Assembly (NCBI GenBank): GCA_934691935.1
Contig: CAKUTH010000001.1
Span: 1-64,000, forward strand
Length of the DNA stretch: 64,000 bases
Direction of reading: 5' to 3'
Source of the DNA: an uncultured Candidatus Melainabacteria bacterium
Lineage (GTDB): Bacteria > Cyanobacteriota > Vampirovibrionia > Gastranaerophilales > Gastranaerophilaceae
Shown: one piece after another, positions 35,342 to 43,872 of the stretch
How positions within the stretch are numbered: the stretch's first letter is position 1
How the letters are laid out: each line of letters starts with the position of its first letter
The notes under the pieces: generated by a model
Database searches by the model: none
What the model saw: the letters and a program-made list of their open reading frames with translations, nothing else
Told to the model about the DNA's origin: nothing
Translations under genes and position numbers: made by a program

Positions 35342-37063
35342 TTACCTGCATCCGATGTCATCTTTGTCGACTTTGCCATCAAAGTTGTTGTCAATACCGT
35401 CTGAGCAAGAACCGATTGAATATTTGCCTTCAGCACGAACTCCTTGTTTTAGATATTTGTCAGGGATTTTTGTCCACAGATAATTAAAAAAGCCCTTATA
35501 ATAACTTGCGAGTCTGTAATCTTCAATTATTAGAACATTTTCATCATTTTTATTTTCTCCGCTATTAGAAAAGTTCATAGATCCAGCAACAACATATCTG
35601 TCATCAATAATTATTGATTTTGAATGCACTTTACCTGCATAATTTTCGACTTTAATAGGAAGTCCAGAGTTGCGCAAATATTTTACCTTGCTTTTTGATG
35701 CGTAAGTATTTGTTGCGTCAATAATTATTTTTACGTCAACACCGCGATTTTTAGCCCTAAGCAAACTTTGTGCAAATTCATCATGTGTAATTACAAATGC
35801 TGGGATATAAATGTATTTCGAAGATTTTTCGATGAGTGGTATAATATGTGTTGTAATAATTTTGTCTTTTGGTGAAAATAGCGGAGTAATATTCGTTTTG
35901 CCTATTGTAATTGTTTTGTGCTTAACTTTAGATTTAGCTTGATGGAATTTGCCATTGAGCATTTGTTCAAATTCTTCCTCATAAATACTTGCTATTTCTG
36001 GTGAATTTATTATGAAAAGAGAATTTGTATTAAATCCTGAAAAATCTGTAAACGAAAAATTCATTGAGCCTGTCGCGACAGTCTTGTTATCAAATATCAT
36101 AAATTTGTTGTGCATTAAAATTTTTGGTGTGTCAGTTGAGGACACATCGGCGAGCTTAACGATTGTGTGAATATTTGGATAATAAGATTTTTCGCTGGTA
36201 TCGTACACAACGCGAAGTCTTACATTTCTCTTTTTAGCATTGATAATTGCGTTTTGGATTTCTTCAATATTATCCCAGCCGTAAAGGGCAATGTCTATTG
36301 AACTTTTGCTGGAATTGATTTGGTTTAAAATTTCTTTGCAAGCAACTGAAGAACATTTTTTGTCAGGTTTTAATTTCGTTGTCAAATCAGTCAGATACAT
36401 TTTTATATTGCCATTAGAGATTGCTTGTGGATAATTTGGTATTTCAAGTTGCTTTAACTTTTTCGTATGTTTGTTGGTTTGTTTGACGTGACAAAACTTG
36501 CAAGGTTTTGCATTTTTAGATAGTTGTTTTTCTGGTAATAAAACGGCATCGTGCGCGATAAGCCCGTACTTGCAGTCAAGTTTATGATATTTATTGCTTT
36601 TGTGATTTAGGATAACAAGGTTAAGTTTTTGAGCTTTTTTAAGATTATAAGAAAATTCTCCGCGTAAATCAAAACCAGAATTTATCAAATGCTCTTTGTA
36701 AGATTGTTTATTAACATATAAATCTGCAAACTTGCAATCTTGAGTTTCTTGCCCTGTGTATTTTATTTTTACAGATTTATCAAGCAAAAAGTTCTCGGCA
36801 AAATTGTCCGTCAGATAACCAAGTTTTAGTGCATCTTGCGGGTTTATTTTGTATTTCTTTTCCAAATCTTTTTGGTTTTGAAAAACATTAGATGTAAAAG
36901 TTTCAACATCAGGTATACAAATCGTTTCGTTTTTAAGCTCAACAATTGTAGGCGAAATAATTTTAACAACAGCTTTTTCTGAGTTTTGAATAAGTTCAAA
37001 TATGCAGAATCCGCCGAACAATGTCAGAATAATTAAAGATGAAACAATTTTATTTATTTGCAT
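35342..37063 (-). CDS. Exported phospholipase D-family protein with two HKD motifs
   Basis: 573 residues from the ATG at 37061-37063, preceded by AAGGA. An N-terminal TM/signal (about 3-20) is followed by an about 200-residue region with HKLDCKYG and AKPCKFCH, which could bind zinc. Two PLD repeats follow: MHNKFMIFDNKTVATGSMNF and VHSKSIIIDDRYVVAGSMNF, both complete HxKxxxxD. The last 20 residues (CSDGIDNNFDGKVDKDDIGC) match a putative calcium-binding DGxDNxxDGxxD tail. It could act as a phospholipase, cardiolipin synthase or nuclease. It overlaps the upstream YdjC gene by 14 nt. Confidence 0.85.
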   Translation of the reverse strand: MQINKIVSSLIILTLFGGFCIFELIQNSEKAVVKIISPTIVELKNETICIPDVETFTSNVFQNQKDLEKKYKINPQDALKLGYLTDNFAENFLLDKSVKIKYTGQETQDCKFADLYVNKQSYKEHLINSGFDLRGEFSYNLKKAQKLNLVILNHKSNKYHKLDCKYGLIAHDAVLLPEKQLSKNAKPCKFCHVKQTNKHTKKLKQLEIPNYPQAISNGNIKMYLTDLTTKLKPDKKCSSVACKEILNQINSSKSSIDIALYGWDNIEEIQNAIINAKKRNVRLRVVYDTSEKSYYPNIHTIVKLADVSSTDTPKILMHNKFMIFDNKTVATGSMNFSFTDFSGFNTNSLFIINSPEIASIYEEEFEQMLNGKFHQAKSKVKHKTITIGKTNITPLFSPKDKIITTHIIPLIEKSSKYIYIPAFVITHDEFAQSLLRAKNRGVDVKIIIDATNTYASKSKVKYLRNSGLPIKVENYAGKVHSKSIIIDDRYVVAGSMNFSNSGENKNDENVLIIEDYRLASYYKGFFNYLWTKIPDKYLKQGVRAEGKYSIGSCSDGIDNNFDGKVDKDDIGCR

Positions 37064-37901
37064 ATTCCTTCTTATAGTTTGTGATTTCAAAACCTAGTCT
37101 GTATATTCTATCTTTAAGAGCTTTGTTTTGTGTAATTAAAAATTCTGTGTAGTGTTGGTTTTTGTTTTCGTTAGCATAACAACAAGGGTGAATTAATGCT
37201 TCTGCTATGCAATCATCATCAAGCGTTTTTAGACCATATTCAATCGTAGTATCATCCATCATGCCTGTGTAGCCTACGCCGATTAGAAAGTCGTTGGTTT
37301 TTAATCCATATTCTTCTGCGACTTTTTTATTAATGCCTGTAAAATAATTTAATAGCATAATTTTCAAAATATTTGGCGGATATTTGAGGCTAAGATGTTT
37401 TTTTACTGATGGAACTACGTAGAAATTTTCATGCTGAGTTCTGATGTATGGAATATTGTATTCTTTTGCAAGTCTTGCAGTTATTTTAAAAATATTAGGT
37501 ATAGCATGCGTATGTACATGCGAATCTATATGGTCAACTTTTGTGTAATTTAATATTGTTTCAATTTGAGTGCGGAATTCAAATTCGACTTCATTAAGAA
37601 ATTTCGGATCATTTGATTTTAATAACAATTGCAAATAGCCGTTGTTGAACTTCCCGCGTTTATTGGTTAAAAGTGGTGCTTTTGTGAGAGAACGACCTTC
37701 AATAATGTTTAGGTGAACGCCAATTCCGAGGTTTGGACACTCTGGTATAATTTCATTAACACCAGCATTGAATGCTTTGCCATTTGCGCAAAGGCTTGCT
37801 GATGATAAAAAACCATTGTGATAACCAACTAAAACTGCTCTGTTGTGGGCTTTCGACATCCCGAAATCATCTGCGTTTAAAATAAATTTTTTGCTAACCA
37901 T
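37050..37901 (-). CDS. ChbG/HpnK (YdjC) family carbohydrate deacetylase
   Basis: 283 residues. YdjC-fold enzymes remove N- or O-acetyl groups from sugars or lipid-linked sugars. Metal and catalytic elements: FILNADDFGMSKAHNRAVL (Asp-Asp), GIGVHLNIIEGRSL, and DHIDSHVHTHAIPNIF (His cluster). RTQHENFYVVP also fits. It is cytoplasmic, with no signal. The gene is the first of a two-gene operon with the PLD protein, and it is divergent from the GT2 at 37978, suggesting linked envelope or lipid-glycan modification, which is inference. Confidence 0.9.
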   Translation of the reverse strand: MVSKKFILNADDFGMSKAHNRAVLVGYHNGFLSSASLCANGKAFNAGVNEIIPECPNLGIGVHLNIIEGRSLTKAPLLTNKRGKFNNGYLQLLLKSNDPKFLNEVEFEFRTQIETILNYTKVDHIDSHVHTHAIPNIFKITARLAKEYNIPYIRTQHENFYVVPSVKKHLSLKYPPNILKIMLLNYFTGINKKVAEEYGLKTNDFLIGVGYTGMMDDTTIEYGLKTLDDDCIAEALIHPCCYANENKNQHYTEFLITQNKALKDRIYRLGFEITNYKKEYANK

Positions 37902-37977
37902 TTTCTAATAAATCCTTGCTTTAATAATAAATATATTATAATATAAAATAGCCGATTTTGGCAAATGGAGAGAAATT

Positions 37978-38931
37978 ATGAATATACCAACATTAGCAAT
38001 AATTATACCTTGTTATAATGAAGAATTATGCGTTAAGAATACAGTAGAAACGCTTTTGAAACTAATGGATAAACTTGTTGAAGAAGGAAAAATCAAATCT
38101 GATAGCTATTTGTATTTGGTTGACGATGGCTCTAAGGATAAAACTTGGAGTATCATAGTTTCTCTTAACCAATCAGATAAACGCGTTAAAGCATTGAAAT
38201 TTATTAGAAATTTTGGCAATCAAAAAGCTCTTATTGCAGGACTGGAAGGTGTTAGAGCAATAGGTTGTGATTGCGCTGTTTCAATTGATGCTGATTTACA
38301 ACAGGATGAAAATTCTGTAGAAACTTTTATTGAAGAATATATGAAAGGTGCAGATATTGTATCTGGTATAAGAAATGACAGAAAAACAGATTCGTTCTTT
38401 AAAAAATTTACTGCATTAGCATTTTATAAAACAATGAATATTTTGGGTGCAAAAATACCGCCAAATCACTCTGATTACAGATTAGTAAGCAAAAAAGCTC
38501 TGGATATTATGGAGTTATATCCTGAAAAATATTTGTTTTTAAGAGGATTTTTTAATGAAGTCGGTTTGAAAACAGCTTATGTTAATTTTAACGTAAAACC
38601 GCGTATGGCAGGACAATCAAAATTCAACTTTGTGTCGCTTATGGGATTGGCGTTGAATGGAATAACTTCGTATAGTGTTGTGCCTCTTAGGTTTGTTACA
38701 GTACTAGGATTTTGCATGGCACTTTTTGGATTTTTGGTCGGAGTAGAAACAGTTATTGAAAAAATATTTTGGCATAATTCTCCAAACGGTTGGGCGACGA
38801 CTATTATCTTGTTATGCGTGTTTGGTGGAATTCAATTATTCTGTTTAGGTTTGATTGGTGAATATGTCGGACAGGTTTATCGAGAAGTCAAAGGCAGACC
38901 TCGTTATATAAAAGACATTGAACTAAAATAA
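37978..38931 (+). CDS. GtrB/DPM1-like family 2 glycosyltransferase with C-terminal membrane helices
   Basis: 317 residues. The catalytic GT-A domain spans about 1-225: LAIIIPCYNEELCVKNTVET, VDDGSKDKTW, SIDADLQQDENSV (DxD-type), and RMAGQSKFNF. Two TMs follow at about 235-257 and 270-295. This is the layout of polyprenyl-phosphate hexose synthases such as GtrB, DpgS and ArnC, which transfer a sugar from a nucleotide donor to undecaprenyl phosphate. A GGAGAG site precedes the ATG. Its stop is 19 nt from the 3' end of the convergent SRP RNA. Confidence 0.9.
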   Translation: MNIPTLAIIIPCYNEELCVKNTVETLLKLMDKLVEEGKIKSDSYLYLVDDGSKDKTWSIIVSLNQSDKRVKALKFIRNFGNQKALIAGLEGVRAIGCDCAVSIDADLQQDENSVETFIEEYMKGADIVSGIRNDRKTDSFFKKFTALAFYKTMNILGAKIPPNHSDYRLVSKKALDIMELYPEKYLFLRGFFNEVGLKTAYVNFNVKPRMAGQSKFNFVSLMGLALNGITSYSVVPLRFVTVLGFCMALFGFLVGVETVIEKIFWHNSPNGWATTIILLCVFGGIQLFCLGLIGEYVGQVYREVKGRPRYIKDIELK

Positions 38932-38950
38932 AAAAATAAAAAAATAAAAA

Positions 38951-39207
38951 AGTCGTGCCACTGTCTATCGAACTTCACAAATAAAATCTTTAACTAAACC
39001 ATCTCCACTTAAAAATACAATACCCGCAAAGGTTACCTTAGTGCTGCTATGTTTCCATCCTGACACGGTTCGGTATTTTACGCCACCGTAGCTTTAAGCA
39101 TCAACAATAATTTAATTATCAAAGTTATCTGTCAAACCCTCACAACAGGCTCTGCACCCCGCATTAGCTTCGGGTCAAGAACTCGCAACGCCCCGTGGAG
39201 CACGACT
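38951..39207 (-). ncRNA. ffs: Signal recognition particle RNA, large bacterial type
   Basis: On the minus strand the helix-8 core reads GTCAGG (39064-39059), hairpin ATG-GAAA-CAT, then AGCAGC (39048-39043), the SRP54/Ffh binding signature. The ends pair: 5' AGTCGTGC (39207-39200) with 3' GCACGACT (38958-38951), followed by a T-rich tract. The length of about 257 nt, with a separate 5' Alu-like domain (CACGGGGCG, GCGGGGTGCAGAGCCTG), marks the large B. subtilis-like form rather than 4.5S. It targets membrane proteins together with Ffh. Confidence 0.93.
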
Positions 39208-39213
39208 AAGAAT

Positions 39214-39219
39214 ATTATA
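39214..39219 (-). promoter_or_regulatory. -10 box of the SRP RNA gene
   Basis: Minus-strand TATAAT at 39219-39214, 6 nt before the inferred RNA 5' end at 39207. It overlaps the 3' end of the small ORF at 39215-39433. No clear -35 is visible. Confidence 0.65.
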
Positions 39220-39433
39220 CAACAAAAACATTTTTTAAGATTGGTTTTTTAGCACCTAAATTAAATAATGTTACAAGAACAGCTGTAATAGACAATGTTC
39301 CTGTTGCAATCCAAAAATATTCCAGCGCATGCGACTTGTGCCTTGGCGCTTGTCTTGTGTACCAAAAACTTTGCTCTACGTTGTGATTAACACAACTTTT
39401 TGTATTACTAAAAGAAACTGGAGAAACCTTCAT
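39215..39433 (-). CDS. Small single-TM hypothetical protein
   Basis: About 72 residues from the ATG at 39433 (MKVSPVSFSNTKSC); an ATG six codons further upstream is also possible. There is no clear Shine-Dalgarno. The VSFSNT opening resembles other short proteins attributed to Gastranaerophilales. One hydrophobic helix lies near the C-terminus (FWIATGTLSITAVLVTLFNL). Its stop codon overlaps the SRP RNA promoter, so read-through transcription could reach the RNA gene. The composition argues for a real gene, but the evidence is modest. Confidence 0.45.
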   Translation of the reverse strand: MKVSPVSFSNTKSCVNHNVEQSFWYTRQAPRHKSHALEYFWIATGTLSITAVLVTLFNLGAKKPILKNVFVV

Positions 39434-39554
39434 GTTTATATAGTAACTCATAATTGAAAATTTTGTATGATTGTTAAGAAAATTAAAGTTTTATAGAAGA
39501 TTGGCTGATGTTTTTTATTTAAAAATGTGTCATAATTATCACGAAGGAGAAAAC

Positions 39555-39941
39555 ATGAAAAATTTAGACATATATAAATGCGAAATTTGCGGTAATATAG
39601 TTCAGACAATTATTGCAGGTGGCGGTGAACTTGTTTGTTGCGGAGAGCCGATGCACAAGCTGGAACCGCAAAAAAACGAAGATGCAATTATGGAAAAGCA
39701 TATTCCTGTGTTTGTAAAACGTGATGATGGTACTACAGAGATTAGAATTGGCGAGGTCTTACACCCTATGCTCCCAGAACATCACATAATGTTTATCGAA
39801 ACTATTTCTCAAGACAAAAAAAGTTTGCATTTGCAATATTTACACCCATACGAAGAACCAAAAATGCTTGTTAATGGCAATATTAAAGACATAACAGCTT
39901 TAGAATACTGTAATATCCACGGATTATGGAGTACAAAATAA
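39555..39941 (+). CDS. dfx: Desulfoferrodoxin (two-iron superoxide reductase)
   Basis: This enzyme reduces superoxide to peroxide without oxygen release, typical of anaerobes. 128 residues from the ATG at 39555, which has AAGGAG 7 nt upstream. The N-terminal desulforedoxin centre has IYKCEICGN and VCCGEPM (four Cys). The superoxide reductase centre is HIPVFV, VLHPMLPEHHIMFIE and EYCNIHG (His ligands plus Cys). All iron ligands are present, including the Glu-containing AIMEKHIP loop. It appears monocistronic. Confidence 0.95.
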   Translation: MKNLDIYKCEICGNIVQTIIAGGGELVCCGEPMHKLEPQKNEDAIMEKHIPVFVKRDDGTTEIRIGEVLHPMLPEHHIMFIETISQDKKSLHLQYLHPYEEPKMLVNGNIKDITALEYCNIHGLWSTK

Positions 39942-40004
39942 TTTATTATATTGCAAAATCGTAATGAATTTGTCCAATATCGTTAAATAGTCTATTATAT
40001 TGCT

Positions 40005-41522
40005 ATGAGTATGATTGTAGCAGTAGATGATGAAAAAATGGTTACGTCAGCCCTTAAAACCTTGTTTAAGGTTGAAGGGTACTCTGATGTTGCGTTGTTC
40101 AATAGTCCAGCTCAGGCTCTCGAATTTTTAGCTGAAAACAAACCAGATTTGATAATTTCAGATTTTATCATGCCTGAGATGAATGGACTTGAGTTTTTAT
40201 CTGAAGCAAAAAAACTTTATCCTGAAGTAAGCATGATTTTGTTGACAGGTTATGCGGATAAAGAGAATGCTATTAAATCGATAAATGAAATCGGATTATA
40301 TAAATATATTGAAAAGCCTTGGGATAATGATGATTTGTTGCTAAATGTGCGCAACGGGATTGAACGTAGCAACCTGCTTGAAAATTTGCGCAATAAAATT
40401 TCAGAACTTGAACAGGCAAAAATCCAGTTACAAAATTATTCGGAAAATCTTGAAATGCTTGTTGCTGAACGTACTGCAGATTTGGCAGAAGCAAATAAAA
40501 AGCTATCTGGTGTTATCAATTATTGTGCTGACGGTATAATTATAGTAGATAAATCAGGCAATATTGAACAGGTAAATCCTGCTTGTGAAAATATGATTGG
40601 GTTGTCTGAAAAATCTATTTGCAGCAAAAACTTTGGCGATATTGCTTATTCTAAAAAAACAAAATTTGAGTTTGATGATGACAAAACAGAAATTTTATTG
40701 AGAGATTTCTATATTATAAATGCCTTAAGTGGTGTGCATACGCCAGTTGAAATAAATTTTGCTCTCTGTGCACCAGATAAATATGTTGGAGTGATTAGGG
40801 ATGTTTCTGCCCAAAAAGAAACTGAAAAATTGCGTGATGATTTTATCGCAACGCTTACTCATGATATGAGAACACCGCTTTTAGCACAAATTCAAACTCT
40901 AAAATTTTTCTTGGAAGGTGCTGTTGGAAAACTTGAAGATAAGCAACAGGTTTTGCTTTCAACGATGTTGCAAAGTAACGAGGATTTGTTGGGGCTTGTA
41001 AATGCTCTATTAGAAGTGTATAGGTTTGAAAGTGGCAAGTTAGAGCTTTGCAAAACAATTTTTCCTGTTGAACCGTTAATAAATCAGTGCTATTCAGAGC
41101 TAAAACCTCTTGCAGATAAGAAAGATTTAAAATTTGAAGTTGAATTTGAATGTCCTGAAGATTTAAACATTAATGCAGACAGGGCTGAAATTAAACGTGT
41201 TATTACAAACCTGTGTGGTAACGCAATAAACTATACAAACAAAGGCGGAGAAATAAAAGTTCTTGTAAAATCTCAGGATTGTGACTTTATTTTCTCAGTA
41301 TGTGATAATGGTAATGGTATACCAGAAGTCGATATTCCAAACTTATTTATGAGATTTTCTCAAGGTACAACAAAAAAACGTTCGACTGGTACTGGGTTGG
41401 GATTGTATTTGTCAAGACAAATTATAGAAGCTCATAACGGAAAAATTTGGGTGAATAGTAAAATGAATAAAGGAAGTGAATTTACTTTCCTTTTAACTGA
41501 TGTAGTAAGCAAAGAAAGATAG
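40005..41522 (+). CDS. Response regulator-PAS-histidine kinase hybrid
   Basis: 505 residues, cytoplasmic. An N-terminal receiver (about 1-120) has phospho-acceptor Asp53 in DLIISDFIMPEMNG, Lys in YIEKPW and conserved DD at 8-9. A coiled coil (about 125-165), PAS domain (about 166-270), HisKA with ATLTHDMRTPLLAQ, and HATPase with NLCGNAINYTNKG, DNGNGIPE and GTGLGLYLSRQIIEAH follow. The receiver-first order suggests it is itself controlled by another kinase. It is followed 7 nt later by a LuxR-type regulator, its likely partner. Confidence 0.93.
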   Translation: MSMIVAVDDEKMVTSALKTLFKVEGYSDVALFNSPAQALEFLAENKPDLIISDFIMPEMNGLEFLSEAKKLYPEVSMILLTGYADKENAIKSINEIGLYKYIEKPWDNDDLLLNVRNGIERSNLLENLRNKISELEQAKIQLQNYSENLEMLVAERTADLAEANKKLSGVINYCADGIIIVDKSGNIEQVNPACENMIGLSEKSICSKNFGDIAYSKKTKFEFDDDKTEILLRDFYIINALSGVHTPVEINFALCAPDKYVGVIRDVSAQKETEKLRDDFIATLTHDMRTPLLAQIQTLKFFLEGAVGKLEDKQQVLLSTMLQSNEDLLGLVNALLEVYRFESGKLELCKTIFPVEPLINQCYSELKPLADKKDLKFEVEFECPEDLNINADRAEIKRVITNLCGNAINYTNKGGEIKVLVKSQDCDFIFSVCDNGNGIPEVDIPNLFMRFSQGTTKKRSTGTGLGLYLSRQIIEAHNGKIWVNSKMNKGSEFTFLLTDVVSKER

Positions 41523-41529
41523 GTATAAA

Positions 41530-42198
41530 ATGACTGTAAAAGTTCTGATAGTTGAAGATCACGATATGGCTAGAATGGGACTTTCCGTAGTCTTGGGTAA
41601 TAATGAAAATATTGAAGTCGTTGGTATGTGTGCAGACGGTCAAGAAGGCGTAGATACTGCACTAAAACTTTCTCCTGATGTAATAATTATGGATATCGGT
41701 TTGCCAACTATTGACGGCATTGAAGCCACAGCCAAGATTAAGTCAGTTAACCCTGATGCAAGAGTTTTGATGTACACATCTCGAGAAGATGAAGATGATG
41801 TGTTTGATTCTTTCAAAGCTGGTGCTGACGGTTATATTACTAAAGGTGCGACATCAGACCAGACAGTTTCAGCTGTTCTTGCAGTAGCAGAAGGTGCAAG
41901 TTGGTTAGATCCAGCCATTGCAAGAATTGTTTTGACAAACATCAGACGTGGTGCAGATGTTTCCGAAAAACGCGGAGAAATTAATTATAAGTTGGGTAAA
42001 AATCTATATGGTTTGACAGAACGCGAAATGGAAGTTTTAGCGTTAATTGTTGACGGTTTAACAAACCCTCAAATTGCTGAGAAATTGTTTATTACAATAT
42101 CAACTACAAAAACACATGTGCATAGTATTTTACAAAAGTTGTATGTCAATTCTCGCTCGAAAGCTATTTCAATGGCTATGAAAGAGGGTCTGGTATGA
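41530..42198 (+). CDS. NarL/LuxR-family response regulator
   Basis: 222 residues. Receiver about 1-120 with Asp55 in DVIIMDIGLPTIDG, conserved ED at 9-10, and YITKGA Lys. The LuxR helix-turn-helix lies at about 155-215: LTEREMEVLALIVDGLTNPQ, IAEKLFITISTTKTHVHSIL. It binds DNA as a dimer after phosphorylation, presumably by the upstream hybrid kinase. Its stop overlaps the next start by 4 nt (ATGA). Targets unknown. Confidence 0.94.
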   Translation: MTVKVLIVEDHDMARMGLSVVLGNNENIEVVGMCADGQEGVDTALKLSPDVIIMDIGLPTIDGIEATAKIKSVNPDARVLMYTSREDEDDVFDSFKAGADGYITKGATSDQTVSAVLAVAEGASWLDPAIARIVLTNIRRGADVSEKRGEINYKLGKNLYGLTEREMEVLALIVDGLTNPQIAEKLFITISTTKTHVHSILQKLYVNSRSKAISMAMKEGLV

Positions 42199-43547
42199 TT
42201 AGTGCGCTAATGAGTGTTGCAACCGCATTTTGTGCATTCATTCAGTGGGGTGAAGATGCCCTTCTTCCAAATAACGACTCAAATAAAAAAGAAATAAAAT
42301 ATGTTCATAATGTAAAAAAGCAAGAAGAAAAAGAAAAATTCGAGCGAAAGATTATGAATAGAAAACCTTCTGGTTATATGACAGTTGAGGAATATGAACT
42401 TTTGTCTGTGCCAAAAGATCCTGCAATTACGGAAATAGAAGTGCCGACAATTCCGACGCCTGCTGATATGGTTTATGTGCCAAAACCAACTTACAGAATA
42501 GTAAAATATAACAATCCTGTCGGTGGTGCAGAAATTATTTTGGGTGATGCATTTTACAAAAAAAGACAGCAAAATATTCAAGGTATTGTGTCACCAGATT
42601 TTACAAAATTAGTTTATCCTGCAGTTTATTATTATCCAAATAATGCATCTACCGCATGTGATTTGTTTGTTATTAATCTTGATGAGGCAAAATCCAATAA
42701 AGACAAAATTTTGACAGCAAATGTTTTACACAGAGTATCTGAGCCTATTTTGTCTACGGAAAAATCAGTAAATAATGATTATACATTTAGAACTCTCACT
42801 CCTGTTGATTTTTCTTCTGATGGCTCAAAATTACTTGTTAAGGAAAAAGTTGGTAATAATAAGGATGGTATTTGGAAAACTACCCCTATTGTATACGATT
42901 TTACAAACAAAATTTCTTATAATTTAGTTGAAGTTAGGGGTGCGATAGCTTATTATTGGGAGCGATATAAATCTTTAGACTTGGATGATAAGAGGTGGGA
43001 TGTTTATCCTTTAGGGTTTGATGCAGAAAATCCAGATTGGGTAATTGTAAATGCAGTTGCTTACACGGGTTCAACTCCTGTAAACCTTGGCGTTTGGAAG
43101 GTTACTTATACTGGCGAACAATCCAGACTTGTGTCTTTTAAAAATTCTGCGGTGAATGTTAGTATGAACGGATTTAAACTCATAAAAGCTGGTGTTGAAC
43201 CTTCTGCTATAACCGAAAAAGAAACATCTTTCTTGAAAAAAGTTGAACAAGAGAAGGTTAAACAACAGAAAAAAGATGATAAGGCAGAGGTTAAAGAGCT
43301 TGAAAAATCTTATAAGGCTAAAATAAAAGAAATGAATGCCGAGTATAGAGAAGCAAGAAAAGACTATGATTTGCGCCAAAGAATAAACAGTTCAACTTCA
43401 GGCAACGAAGGTATTGAAAAATATAAACAAATAAAAACCGAACAAGAAAATAAAAAAGAAGCTGATTTGTGGGCACAAAAAGTAAAAGAGTTGAAACGAG
43501 TTCAAAAACAACGAGCAAAAGAGGAAAAAATTAATCAGAAGCAATAA
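42195..43547 (+). CDS. Hypothetical protein with beta-rich middle and charged coiled-coil tail
   Basis: 450 residues. The first about 20 residues (LMSVATAFCAFIQWGEDALL) are weakly hydrophobic and may form a signal or anchor. A basic linker (RKIMNRKPSGYMTVEEYELL) precedes a region at about 110-320 with repeated beta patterns (GIVSPDFTKLVYPAVYYYP, LTPVDFSSDGSKLLVKEKVG) that resemble beta-propeller blades. Residues about 340-450 are a Lys/Glu-rich coiled coil. It starts within the stop of the response regulator (ATGA), so it is translationally coupled to the two-component operon and may be its output or sensor accessory. Confidence 0.7.
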   Translation: MISALMSVATAFCAFIQWGEDALLPNNDSNKKEIKYVHNVKKQEEKEKFERKIMNRKPSGYMTVEEYELLSVPKDPAITEIEVPTIPTPADMVYVPKPTYRIVKYNNPVGGAEIILGDAFYKKRQQNIQGIVSPDFTKLVYPAVYYYPNNASTACDLFVINLDEAKSNKDKILTANVLHRVSEPILSTEKSVNNDYTFRTLTPVDFSSDGSKLLVKEKVGNNKDGIWKTTPIVYDFTNKISYNLVEVRGAIAYYWERYKSLDLDDKRWDVYPLGFDAENPDWVIVNAVAYTGSTPVNLGVWKVTYTGEQSRLVSFKNSAVNVSMNGFKLIKAGVEPSAITEKETSFLKKVEQEKVKQQKKDDKAEVKELEKSYKAKIKEMNAEYREARKDYDLRQRINSSTSGNEGIEKYKQIKTEQENKKEADLWAQKVKELKRVQKQRAKEEKINQKQ

Positions 43548-43773
43548 GTTCTAGTTTCTGCTTACGAGAAAGTTTTTTTATCCTACGTTCTTCCTTCATA
43601 GCTTCAGATTTTGTTTCAAATGCGCATTTGTAGACCAGTTCTACAGGTTTGTTTGCACGAGTGTATTTCGCGCCTTTACCTTCAAGGTGTGCTTTGTATC
43701 TTTTCTCAACATCATCCGTATAACCGCAATACAGTGTGTTTCTTTCCGTTTTTAAAATGTAAACGTAATACAT
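43531..43773 (-). CDS. GIY-YIG domain protein (UPF0213-like)
   Basis: 80 residues: YYVYILKTERNTLYCGYTDD contains the YVYIL...YCGYT core (GIY-YIG variant), then VEKRYKAHLEGKGAKYTRAN with the catalytic Arg region and a C-terminal Glu. It is a single-domain member typical of the small UPF0213 family, thought to be structure-specific nucleases or relics. Its 3' end overlaps the convergent 42195 gene by 17 bp. Confidence 0.9.
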   Translation of the reverse strand: MYYVYILKTERNTLYCGYTDDVEKRYKAHLEGKGAKYTRANKPVELVYKCAFETKSEAMKEERRIKKLSRKQKLELIASD

Positions 43774-43786
43774 TCTTTATTTATAA

Positions 43787-43814
43787 ATAAAAATGACGGC
43801 TAGTGTAACCGTCA
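43787..43814 (-). terminator. Intrinsic terminator of the 43873 gene
   Basis: On the minus strand TGACGG and CCGTCA (43814-43809 and 43799-43794) form a 6-bp stem, followed by TTTTTATTT. It is 59 nt after the stop of the 43873 gene. Confidence 0.7.
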
Positions 43815-43872
43815 ATTAATGTATCTTTAATAAATTAAAAACCATATATTTTCTTATTTTCTTTTTTTACTT

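Noticed and set aside
38932..39214. Intergenic space as a possible pseudogene
   Set aside because: The helix-8 core, paired ends and T-tract identify it as SRP RNA on the minus strand.
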